Origin: Kazachstania africana CBS 2517
Lineage: Eukaryota; Ascomycota; Saccharomycetes; Saccharomycetales; Saccharomycetaceae
Assembly: GCF_000304475.1 (NCBI RefSeq)
Contig: NC_018943.1
Location: forward strand, 186,001 to 250,000
DNA length: 64,000 nt
Reading direction: 5' to 3'
Shown here: piece by piece, positions 56,035 through 64,000 of the stretch
How the letters are laid out: the number at the start of each line of letters is the position of its first letter
How positions within the stretch are numbered: the first letter of the stretch is position 1
Program-made: the position numbers and the translations under genes
Notes under the pieces: generated by a model
What the model saw: only the letters and a program-made list of their open reading frames with translations
The model's database searches: none
What the model was told of the DNA's origin: nothing

Positions 56035-57525
56035 ATGAACATGCAATCCATGTGGGAAGACAGCAAAATTGCTGAACATCCACCATTTCCTAACGTATCT
56101 GAGTCTAAAATCAAAGAAAATGTTCTTCCACAATTAAATCAATGGGCATTAGTCAATGGTTTAGTCATGCAACCAACTGGATCAAAATCTAACGATTCAA
56201 GAGTCGCTCCTGTCACTTTATATCCAACCCCAATTCCTCGTACTCTTTATAATGAAGCTAAAGACTTACAAAAGCACTATAACAAACTATATGCTTCCAT
56301 CGCAAGAAATGACGGAAACTGGTTAAGTAATGAAATTTCCAAGATTAATGACGCTAATTTCACAAAAAAATTATATGAAATGTATAAGAGAGTTGAATCC
56401 AAGCAAGCCATCAAATTGGGTGTGTTTAGATCCGACTATCTTGTCACCAAGGACAGTAAAGAAATTAAACAAGTCGAATTTAATACTATATCCGTATCTT
56501 TTGGCGGTTTGAGTACTAAAGCCGGAGAAATGCATAATTTCTTGAATCAAGTTGGTTCTTACATGGATGACAGTGACTCATTTTATGATGTAAGAGAACT
56601 TCCAAACTCTGAATCTTCAGTATTCTTAACCAGAGGTATTGCAAATGCTCTTGCTGTGTACCAACCTGATCCAGCAAACAGTAAGAAAAAGGAAAACACT
56701 TTAGTTGCATTCATTGTGGAACCAAACGAAGTCAATATTTTCGATCAAAAATTAATTGAATTCAATCTTTTAAGATTATATGGTATTCAATGTATCAGGC
56801 TAACTTTCGATGAAGTGGCTACAAAGCTTGAATATTCAAAAGATGGTAACAAGAGATTAATCTTAAAGGGTAGTGGTAAGGAAATAGGTTTAGTCTATTA
56901 CAGAACTGGTTACACTGAAACTGACTACCACAATGAGTCACACTGGAAAGCTAGAGAGTTCCTTGAAGCAAGTTATGCAATCAAGGCACCTGATTTGAGC
57001 ATCCAATTATCTGGCGCCAAGAAAGTTCAACAACTATTAACTGATGATAAGATCCTTTCCAAATTTGTTGATGACGCATCAATTAGAAAATCACTCAGGA
57101 AGACCTTTGTCAAAATTTATCCATTAGATGAATCTGAATTAGGGAAACAAGGCAGAAAATTGGCAATGGAAACTCCAGAAAAATTTGTATTGAAGCCGCA
57201 AAGAGAAGGTGGTAACCACAATATATACAAGAGTGATATTCCAAAATACTTGTCCGAAATTAAAAAGGAAGATTGGAATGACTATATTTTAATGGAATTG
57301 ATTGATGCAAAGGAAAATACTGAAAATTATATTGTCCGTGATAATGAATTAATAAAAGAACCAATCATCAGCGAACTTGGCATCTACGGTTGTATATTAT
57401 TTGACAACCAAAATATTCACTCAAATGAATTTTCCGGTTCTTTATTAAGATCGAAGATTGTATCTTCCAATGAAGGTGGTGTAATGGCTGGACATGCCGC
57501 GCTAGATAGTATGTGTTTAGTATAA
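56035..57525 (+). CDS. GSH2: Glutathione synthetase
   Basis: A 496-residue cytosolic ATP-grasp enzyme joining gamma-glutamylcysteine and glycine to make glutathione. Eukaryotic-type marks are KLGVFRSDYLV and QVEFNTISVSFGGL near residues 130-165, VYYRTGYTETDYH in the substrate site near 290, and the ATP-binding FVLKPQREGGNHNIYKSDIP near residues 385-405. The C-terminal glycine-rich loop SNEGGVMAGHAALDSMCLV closes the active site. Length agrees with S. cerevisiae (491). Three ATGs occur in the first six codons; the first, at 56035, is used. It is convergent with the RRT8-type gene, as on chromosome XV. Confidence 0.97.
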   Translation: MNMQSMWEDSKIAEHPPFPNVSESKIKENVLPQLNQWALVNGLVMQPTGSKSNDSRVAPVTLYPTPIPRTLYNEAKDLQKHYNKLYASIARNDGNWLSNEISKINDANFTKKLYEMYKRVESKQAIKLGVFRSDYLVTKDSKEIKQVEFNTISVSFGGLSTKAGEMHNFLNQVGSYMDDSDSFYDVRELPNSESSVFLTRGIANALAVYQPDPANSKKKENTLVAFIVEPNEVNIFDQKLIEFNLLRLYGIQCIRLTFDEVATKLEYSKDGNKRLILKGSGKEIGLVYYRTGYTETDYHNESHWKAREFLEASYAIKAPDLSIQLSGAKKVQQLLTDDKILSKFVDDASIRKSLRKTFVKIYPLDESELGKQGRKLAMETPEKFVLKPQREGGNHNIYKSDIPKYLSEIKKEDWNDYILMELIDAKENTENYIVRDNELIKEPIISELGIYGCILFDNQNIHSNEFSGSLLRSKIVSSNEGGVMAGHAALDSMCLV

Positions 57526-57557
57526 ACAAGCTTTATATAGAAGCAAATTATGAATTT

Positions 57558-58586
57558 TTATATATCTAAACTGAGTAATGCTGCACCGATTGTATTGCCT
57601 ATCATTGTCAATATCGAAAAAATGGGTAGAAGTTCTAAAATGCCAGCAGTCATTCCAAATGTTAGAAATTTACTGAAGTTTTCATATTTGTAGAGAGCTG
57701 CTTGGTCTTTATTGAAATTTTTAATCGTATTAATATGAAATTTCAAGTAACCGGATGTTCTATTCAAAGAACCTGCCTGATTCACCAGGATTGGACCCAG
57801 AACAGGTACTATCGATATTGACGAGAGCAAAAAGTTTACCATAAATTTCCTCGCATACTTACAAAACCAAGATATATAATATTCGACCCATTGCAGGTCG
57901 TTCAATGATATTTTGGCATCCTTAGATGGCCTCTGTCTCTGTCTCTGTGGGTTGGCAGAGTAATTCTTGTCTTTCAATTGAATGGTGAGCTTAAAAATTT
58001 GGTCATGAATAGTTGAGAGCAATAAACGTTTTATAACAAAATTTGTCATCATTATGGTCTGTATTCCCCAATGTAAGTAGGCTAAAATTATTCCAATTGG
58101 CCCAAATAAAATTAAGTAAATTGGGAGTACGATTGGCATTGAAATAAAATAAAGTATATTACCAACTATAAATAGAGTTATAACTTGACAAAATAGGAAT
58201 ACAACAATATGTTGCCAAAATATTGGATTTACAAGCATTACGAATATTCCCTATAGAGCTGTTAGTATTACGGTGGTGGAATTCCTCATGAACACTAATA
58301 AAAGCTTACATACAGCGAAAGGGTATATGTACCCAGAATTGAAAATAAAGCAATCCTTGAGAAAATTTTGTTTTACTGAGGTTATTTTCTTGGGATAATT
58401 TGGAAATAATAGAAGAAGAAGGTGCTTAGTTGAGAATTTGTTTGACGTTATGGTTTGCTGAAATATATTATTTTCATGGGCTTGGGGCCCCTGTTGAATC
58501 CTAGGATAATTAAAAGTCTCGCATGACAGCTGCTGACCTACTCCAGCATCTGCAGCTTTTGTGTGGCTTAGTATCTCAATCGCCAT
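57558..58586 (-). CDS. RRT8: RRT8/LDS-family membrane protein (two exons)
   Basis: A 321-residue membrane protein of the RRT8/LDS1/LDS2 family (EI24-like), linked in S. cerevisiae to lipid droplets and spore wall formation. I read exon 1 at 58314-58586 and exon 2 at 57558-58250, joined across a 63-base intron with GTATGT, TACTAAC and TAG. The join reads GYIYPFA|GIFVMLVNPIFW in frame. Without splicing two separate frames of 111 and 226 codons would be called. Three to four membrane segments occur in exon 2 (about residues 105-160, 215-240 and 280-315), with FWQHIVVFLFCQVITLFIVG the first. Length fits Lds1 (325) and is near Rrt8 (368). Position between GSH2 and PSK suggests RRT8 or LDS2; I cannot separate these. 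Confidence 0.82.
58251..58313 (-). other. RRT8: RRT8/LDS gene intron (63 bases)
   Basis: On the minus strand it begins GTATGT, has a perfect TACTAAC (58261-58267) and ends CTATAG ten bases later. Its removal joins the two frames in phase without adding or losing residues at the junction. The short size and near branch point to 3' site spacing are at the low end for yeasts. Confidence 0.87.
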
Positions 58587-59184
58587 GGAGCTTTCCCTCT
58601 CTTAGTGGAGAGCTCGACATTTTGGTCACAACTTTATTTTATGTCACTTTCTTCTTGGTGGTTCATTAAAAATAAGATTGCAACAGCGACAGCGACAGAA
58701 AATATACATATACAAAATTCCAGTATGGCTATCATAGATCCAAATATATAGTTAAATTGATGGTTTACGTACTATAGCTGTGTATTAGTGCATGTTGTGT
58801 TTTTTAATGTTTAGTTATTAAATTCGAGCTTAAAGATTAACCGTCTTCTGCGGAAATAGTAAAATTCATAGAGGGTCTGATTAACAAAAACAAAAAAACT
58901 TTGATAAAGAAGAGGCTATGCTCCAAGGACGTGATAAGACGACTCAATTCCTAATGTCTTGTGCATTATCATGACAAGAAATTTATTGTAAGAAATATAA
59001 ACAGGCTACCAGTCACCAAATATGTTTGCTACCGCGATTACTTTATCTTCTACAAATGTTTTCTTTTGAGGAGGGTCTTTTAGCATAACATATGACACCT
59101 AGCAGGTATACTTAGTCTTGCTTTGTGTATAAAGCAGGGTGGCTCCTTATACTTGGCTGAAGTTTCAAAAAGGAAAAAAATATA
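58587..59184. other. Intergenic region between the RRT8 gene and the tRNA
   Basis: About 600 AT-rich bases. A short GCGACA repeat lies near 58685-58697. No open frame or RNA gene is seen. Confidence 0.5.
59174..59180 (-). terminator. Pol III terminator of the tRNA-Lys gene
   Basis: Seven T residues on the minus strand begin four bases after the mature tRNA end, which is sufficient for RNA polymerase III termination in yeasts. Confidence 0.85.
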
Positions 59185-59257
59185 AGCCCTGTAGGGGGCT
59201 CGAACCCCTAACCTTGTGATTAAGAGTCACACGCGCTACCGATTGCGCCAACAAGGC
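59185..59257 (-). tRNA. tRNA-Lys (anticodon CUU)
   Basis: On the minus strand the 73 bases begin GCCTTGTTGGCGCAATCGGT and end AGGGCT. The acceptor stem pairs, the D-loop A box TGGCGCAATCGG and the B box GGTTCGAGCCC are intact, and the anticodon loop reads ACTCTTAA, giving CUU. There is no intron. It is nearly identical to the S. cerevisiae tRNA-Lys(CUU). A T7 tract four bases after the 3' end (59174-59180, minus strand) is a good polymerase III terminator. Confidence 0.98.
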
Positions 59258-60926
59258 TTATTTTATTGATAAAAATTTTTAAATTAGATCACCATACCAA
59301 CATACGAGAGTTTTTTGATATGACACTCCATTTCCAATTCATTTGCAGTGTCTTTTATGGACTTTTCCTCATTTAATTCCGAAAGTTACTAATCATATTA
59401 TACGAATTTCTCTCTTATATTGCGCCTGGTTTCATTTTGATTAGTTTTAAATAAATATAATGTACTAGAAAATTCTTTTTGATTCAATTCGAATTCACAT
59501 GTCAAGAGAAACTAACTTGAATTAGGTTCTATTTATATTCCTGCTTTTTTTTATTAGTAACCGGAAGACAGACACCTTTCTCACAATATCCGGAAGTCCA
59601 AGATTTGGGGTGTCAAAGACAAACGTGAAGCTAAGCCTGCGACTGCAGATGGCCTAGTCAAGAAATATTTATGGGCTGAAGCAATTCTCTTTTGCACTTC
59701 TACATCCAGTTTATTTCCTGAAAAGCTGTGAATAACTTTTAATGTCTCAAGACGCCAAGTTCTATGGAGATAATCTTGTGGAAGTTACTCGTATACTTGA
59801 TATATAGAAGAAATCGTCGTAGTATATTCTAAAGCGATACATTACAACTCATTAAAGTATAACACCATCTAACAGCGTTCGGCAAGCATTATATAATGGC
59901 AGATGATATACTACTGACCTTAACAACATTTGTTCTGTTCTAAATGGTATACACATTCAACCTTATCAAAAATTTACAAAAGTTGACACGTTCTTTCTAG
60001 ATCCTGGTATTCTACATAAATATAACATTTACGGCTATTCTTGTTGTGCTAAGATCTGCAAATTGTTTACCTCGTAATATATATATATATAGAGTAAAAA
60101 AAAGAATACATGCGATTTACCCATAGAAGATATACAGACCCTTGCTGGTATAAAATTCCACCAAAACCTTGAGCAGTGAATTGCATATTATCCTGTTCAG
60201 ATTTTATGATTTTCATACCGCGATTTTGCCAGACTGATTTTCTAAAAAAAGACATAACGCTATTTTTCAACACAGAAGAGGAAGAGCCAACTTACTCCCA
60301 GTTTTCAGGGAGAAATCGTTCAGGTCTATATTAGAAACCTTTCATACATCTTACTAAGGAGTTGTACCAGGTCCATCCTCCTTTTTCCAGAAATTAAGTG
60401 TTTGGAAAGGCTTTCGCCTTAACGTCTGTGCACCTCCCTCCAACCTAGCAGCTAAAGCAATATATAAGCCTGCCTAATGATACTCCGCTCACGTTAGTAT
60501 AGCTAACCTTCACGTGCCCCCAAACTACACATTCAATTGCTTGCTTTAACGTGTTGGCGGCTAATCCATAAGCCTCCCAAATTCGCTTAATTAAAAAGAG
60601 ACCGGCTGCCGCCACTTTCTGCCTTTTTTCACTCTCTTTCCGTTCTCCAGGCCGCCGACGGCTCATAAAAACAGAACGCGGTTTATCTTTCGGAAAAATT
60701 ATTTCTTTTTTCTGATATCAGGAAAATTTCATTGCACGCATCGAAAATTTTAAAGCACCTCACATTTCTTTTGTCAAGTGGGACAGATCCAGCATCATTT
60801 CTTTTCCCTCGATTAAAGTAACTGACCCTATATAAATTCTAAGTCTAACTCATTCGACCCGACTTCAAACTTAAGTGGGCAAGACTTGGCAAGACTTCTC
60901 CATTTTACCGGTTCATTGTAATAACT
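59258..60926. other. Long gene-poor region upstream of PSK
   Basis: About 1.7 kb. Small minus-strand frames at 60067-60273 and 60445-60666 begin with ATG but have no family features. A (TA)n run lies at 60078-60092. GCCGCCGA, the URS1 core, is at 60651-60658. T/C-rich stretches near 60610-60650 and 60790-60815 look like the PSK promoter. I see no long terminal repeat or transposon remains despite the nearby tRNA. Confidence 0.5.
60651..60658 (+). promoter_or_regulatory. URS1-like core upstream of PSK
   Basis: GCCGCCGA, eight of the ten URS1 bases, lies 269 bases upstream of the PSK ATG. The leading TA of the full consensus is absent. Ume6 binding is a possibility only. Confidence 0.3.
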
Positions 60927-63900
60927 ATGATATCGAAAGTAAATAAAGATACTGACACTGTAAATATTAGAACGTATAGCGTTTCTAACAGTGTGAGTAC
61001 ATCACGAAATAATTCGAGCGTCAATATATCAAGCAATGATCATGCAGAATTAGTATCATTACCAAATGAATCCACTCACGCTTATACTTATAATCCTTTA
61101 TCTCCAAATTCTTTGACAGTAAGACTCAACATTTTAAAAAGGTCATTACAAGTTCTAATCAATAATCCCGACATGTTAGGAATACCTAAAAAAAGGAAAA
61201 ACGGCGAGCATGCATCAACGGCAAGTCGCTCCGATAGTAACGTGAATCACAAGAGAAATTTTACTGATACTCCATTAATTTCAAATAATCATACTAAAAC
61301 ACAACAAAATTTACAGCTAAATACCCATTCTGCTGCTATTAATGCATTTGTCACTAATTCCAGTAATAGTACCATCATTTCTCGTTCCAATATGTTGAAA
61401 AGGCCTCAGCCAGTACAAAGAACCATATCATTGATGTTACTTCCGGAAAACCATGATATTGATCAAAGTGATTTAGAGGAGGAGGACGATGATTTATTCA
61501 AAAGACCCCGTGCTAGTTTTTACCTAAATGATCGGGAAAGCTCATCCGCTGAATTAATTAATGAGCAAATATCATATCTGCTGGAACTACTGGATTTTTT
61601 AAATCAAACTTTGGATGATGATAACAGTAATTCACCTCAAAAGGCCACTGATTTACATAAATTGTCATTGGTTAATATTAACAAATTGTTTACAAACGTA
61701 AGAGATGCAGAATCAAATCTTCAAATGAAAAAATCTCTATTAAACAGTCTTGCTGAACCTTTTGTTCAGCTAAATACCAACAACAAGAATAATCTAGATG
61801 AAATCAATCCTCATAGGATTATAAATAATTTCACATCATCCAAAAATTCACCAGAAAAGGCAATCTTTACGTGTTCACAAGATTATCCATGGCATTTCAA
61901 ATCAGCCAATGATCTGACTTGCTTGAATTTCAACATCAGCAGGAAGACATTGAAAATTTTAACATTATTGGATTTAATTCATCCAGATTCAAGGGATTTT
62001 ATAATTTCAAAATTAACTTCAATATATGACAAAGGTAACAAAAATAACGACCTTATTTTTGCTGGAGAAATTGTACCAATTATTAATGGCAATAGTCTTC
62101 ATTCATGGGCATCATTGTGGATCAAGAAAAGGAATGATTTACTTGTTTGTGTCTTCGAAAAAGTTCCCTGTGATTTCATGGACATTGTATTAAAGTTAAA
62201 CGAAGAGGACAGTTTGATGATTGATAAGGTCACAGACGTTTCAAATTTATTATCGCTAAACGGCGAGTTTGAATCAGAGGGTGAAAAGAAAGAATTAGAT
62301 ATTGCATGCATAAGTAAATCATTAAACTGTTTGATAACAGACTCCAATCCCAGTGACATAACGAATATTTCAAGACAAATCAACAATACCAGATATTTCA
62401 CGTTAAACTATTCAAACTATAATATTCCATGTGCGATTGCATCATCCATATTAAATGACAATAATTTGAAGTTAAAAATCCATAGTTTGCCCTATCAAGC
62501 AGGCTTATTTCTTGTAGATGCATCAAATTTCAAATTAATAAGTTTCAACAAATCTATTTCTAAAAATTTATTTGGTTATCATTCTGTGGAATTGATTAAT
62601 GAACCAATAACGACAATTATCCCAAATTTCATCGATATGTTGAAGTTTATTAATGAAAACAAAAAGCAATCAACAAGCCAAGTTGGACTCGTATTAACGG
62701 AGCATTATTTTAGGAAAATTCAATCTGAAATGAATAACGACCCTGACGAATTTTACACATCCACCGGTATCGATGTGTTGCACAAAGATGGTGCTACCAT
62801 TAAAATAGATATTCAACTTCGAACAATAAACACGAATATTATAGCCTTATGGTTAACACATTCAAGGGACGTTTTATTCAATGACTACTCAATAATTCCT
62901 TCTCAAATGCAAAAAATTGATTCTACCGATAAGATTGACGAACTACAAGATTTATTAGATACGGTTACAATAACCCCAAGCACACTGCCAACTTCTCAAT
63001 CAACAATAAAATCAATAGTAGATTATGCTTCTACAACTCCCAGAACGGAAGATACGATTTGTGAAGAAAGGACCGCTACACAACAACCTAATACGGATGA
63101 AATTGATCCAAAAGTTAAAGCCAAGGTTGAACTGACAAAATTGTACACATCTGATAAATCAAAATTTGTAACGTCTGATAATTTCAAAGTTGACGAAAAA
63201 CTAATTGCCGGCATTACTAGTAACCCATTATCACAACCTGAGCCTCCAACACTTCCAAATGGTATAAACCCATTCGGAATTGAGCGTAGAACGAAGAGAA
63301 TGGCCGACTTCGTGGTTTTACAAAAATTAGGTGACGGTGCCTATGGTCATGTTCACCTTTGTATGAACAAGAAAACAAAGCATTTAGTTATCATTAAAGC
63401 CATTATCAAGGAAAGAATCCTCATTGACACTTGGGTTCGTGACAGAGAATTTGGTACCATCCCTTCCGAAATTTATATAATGTCCAAATTTAATGCTCAC
63501 CCACATGACAACATTACACAAATAATGGATTTCTTTGAAGATGATGACTATTATTACATTGAATTAGAATCACATGGTGAAACTGGTTCAATTGATTTAT
63601 TCGATTTAATCGAATTAAAGACAAATATGACAGAATTTGAAGCCAAACTGATTTTCAAACAAATTGTTTCTGGTATTAAATACTTACACGACCAAGGTAT
63701 AGTGCACAGAGACATCAAAGATGAAAATGTTATTGTTGATTCAAATGGCTTTGTTAAATTAATCGATTTCGGATCAGCTGCATACACCAAGACTGGACCG
63801 TTTGAAGTCTTTGTTGGTACAATCGACTACGCTGCTCCCGAAATATTAGGTGGAAATCCATATAAGGGAAAACCACAAGATATCTGGGCCCTCGGTGTTT

Positions 63901-64000
63901 TATTATACACATTAATTTACAAAGAGAACCCATTTTATAACGTAGATGAAATTTTAGAAGGGCAATTGAGGTTCGATGGAACTTGTAATGTTACTCAAGA
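60927..64000 (+). CDS. PSK2: PAS-domain protein kinase (Psk1/Psk2), 3' end outside window
   Basis: The first 1024 codons of a PAS kinase, which in yeast phosphorylates Ugp1 and translation factors to balance glucose storage against cell wall synthesis. The N-terminus is Ser/Asn-rich. A PAS region covers about residues 318-425 (LLDLIHPDSRDFIISKLTS). The Ser/Thr kinase domain starts near residue 792: glycine loop LGDGAYGHV, ATP-binding Lys824, catalytic Asp929 in HRDIKDEN, and Asp947 in DFGSAA; EFGTIPSEIYIM and GTIDYAAPEILGG are family marks. The ATG at 60927 is the first in frame. The end of the kinase domain lies beyond the window. Order GSH2-RRT8-PSK fits PSK2 of chromosome XV, but PSK1 is a duplicate, so the copy is not certain. 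Confidence 0.92.
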   Translation, partial: MISKVNKDTDTVNIRTYSVSNSVSTSRNNSSVNISSNDHAELVSLPNESTHAYTYNPLSPNSLTVRLNILKRSLQVLINNPDMLGIPKKRKNGEHASTASRSDSNVNHKRNFTDTPLISNNHTKTQQNLQLNTHSAAINAFVTNSSNSTIISRSNMLKRPQPVQRTISLMLLPENHDIDQSDLEEEDDDLFKRPRASFYLNDRESSSAELINEQISYLLELLDFLNQTLDDDNSNSPQKATDLHKLSLVNINKLFTNVRDAESNLQMKKSLLNSLAEPFVQLNTNNKNNLDEINPHRIINNFTSSKNSPEKAIFTCSQDYPWHFKSANDLTCLNFNISRKTLKILTLLDLIHPDSRDFIISKLTSIYDKGNKNNDLIFAGEIVPIINGNSLHSWASLWIKKRNDLLVCVFEKVPCDFMDIVLKLNEEDSLMIDKVTDVSNLLSLNGEFESEGEKKELDIACISKSLNCLITDSNPSDITNISRQINNTRYFTLNYSNYNIPCAIASSILNDNNLKLKIHSLPYQAGLFLVDASNFKLISFNKSISKNLFGYHSVELINEPITTIIPNFIDMLKFINENKKQSTSQVGLVLTEHYFRKIQSEMNNDPDEFYTSTGIDVLHKDGATIKIDIQLRTINTNIIALWLTHSRDVLFNDYSIIPSQMQKIDSTDKIDELQDLLDTVTITPSTLPTSQSTIKSIVDYASTTPRTEDTICEERTATQQPNTDEIDPKVKAKVELTKLYTSDKSKFVTSDNFKVDEKLIAGITSNPLSQPEPPTLPNGINPFGIERRTKRMADFVVLQKLGDGAYGHVHLCMNKKTKHLVIIKAIIKERILIDTWVRDREFGTIPSEIYIMSKFNAHPHDNITQIMDFFEDDDYYYIELESHGETGSIDLFDLIELKTNMTEFEAKLIFKQIVSGIKYLHDQGIVHRDIKDENVIVDSNGFVKLIDFGSAAYTKTGPFEVFVGTIDYAAPEILGGNPYKGKPQDIWALGVLLYTLIYKENPFYNVDEILEGQLRFDGTCNVTQ

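Noticed and set aside
60067..60273. 68-codon minus-strand frame ending in a (TA)n tract
   Set aside because: The C-terminal YIYI residues are just the microsatellite read as codons, and no gene is expected here from synteny.
60445..60666. 73-codon minus-strand frame with a basic N-terminus
   Set aside because: It begins in the GC-rich URS1-containing part of the PSK promoter and has no domain or conservation signal.
60680..60705. CDEIII-like TTTTTCCGAAAG on the minus strand, possible centromere
   Set aside because: No CDEI (RTCACRTG) follows at the right distance and the intervening DNA is not AT-rich enough for CDEII.

Overview
This window is nuclear DNA of a budding yeast of the family Saccharomycetaceae. 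Nearly every gene is recognisable as an orthologue of a Saccharomyces cerevisiae gene. Genes are compact and AT-rich, introns are few, short or 5'-positioned with a TACTAAC branch point, and actin is split after ten coding bases as in brewer's yeast. I read 31 protein genes (one cut by the window end, one carrying a frameshift, one hypothetical) and one tRNA. There is no prokaryotic, viral, CRISPR or transposon gene.

Layout. 1-11.4 kb: RGR1/MED14, MEF1, FYV7, PET309, then an ARN-family siderophore transporter that looks inserted into the block. 12.3-18.2 kb: ACT1 (intron), SND2/ENV10, PER33, BMT6, RPL22 (intron). 19.1-30.8 kb: SHM2, MNL2, ERG3, SPT8, OSW2 (a newly read intron), an unrecognised 165-residue protein, FCF2. 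30.9-38.5 kb: LPD1, EMA19, a doubtful small ORF, WWM1 (frameshifted), MCM21, ULA1, SPB4. 39.3-54.5 kb: SNC2, MYO2, FRT1, PRO2, MAK16, LDB19, PMT2/PMT3. 56.0-64.0 kb: GSH2, an RRT8/LDS-type gene (intron), a tRNA-Lys(CUU) in a long gene-poor stretch, and the PAS kinase PSK, cut by the window end.

The gene order mixes S. cerevisiae chromosome XII-left-type neighbours (RGR1 to FCF2) with chromosome VI-type genes (ACT1, LPD1, WWM1, SPB4), and later chromosome XV genes with chromosome I genes (PRO2 with MAK16). Many intervening ancestral genes are absent. That is what differential gene loss after the whole-genome duplication would give, so I favour a post-duplication, non-Saccharomyces lineage such as Kazachstania, Naumovozyma, Vanderwaltozyma or Tetrapisispora. 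I cannot settle the genus from the sequence alone.

Most genes are housekeeping: transcription (RGR1, SPT8), ribosome assembly (FYV7, BMT6, FCF2, SPB4, MAK16, several with PAC/RRPE motifs), mitochondrial expression and metabolism (MEF1, PET309, LPD1), secretory and membrane biology (SND2, PER33, MNL2, SNC2, MYO2, FRT1, PMT), sterol, one-carbon, proline and glutathione synthesis. I see no new multi-gene system. The points most worth following are two introns in spore-wall-associated genes that simple ORF calling misses (OSW2 with a non-consensus 5' splice site and a perfect Ndt80-type site, and the RRT8/LDS gene), a one-base frameshift in a C7 run of WWM1, strong stems inside the ACT1 and RPL22 introns, a 38-codon basic non-AUG extension of SHM2, and a nested inverted repeat upstream of GSH2.
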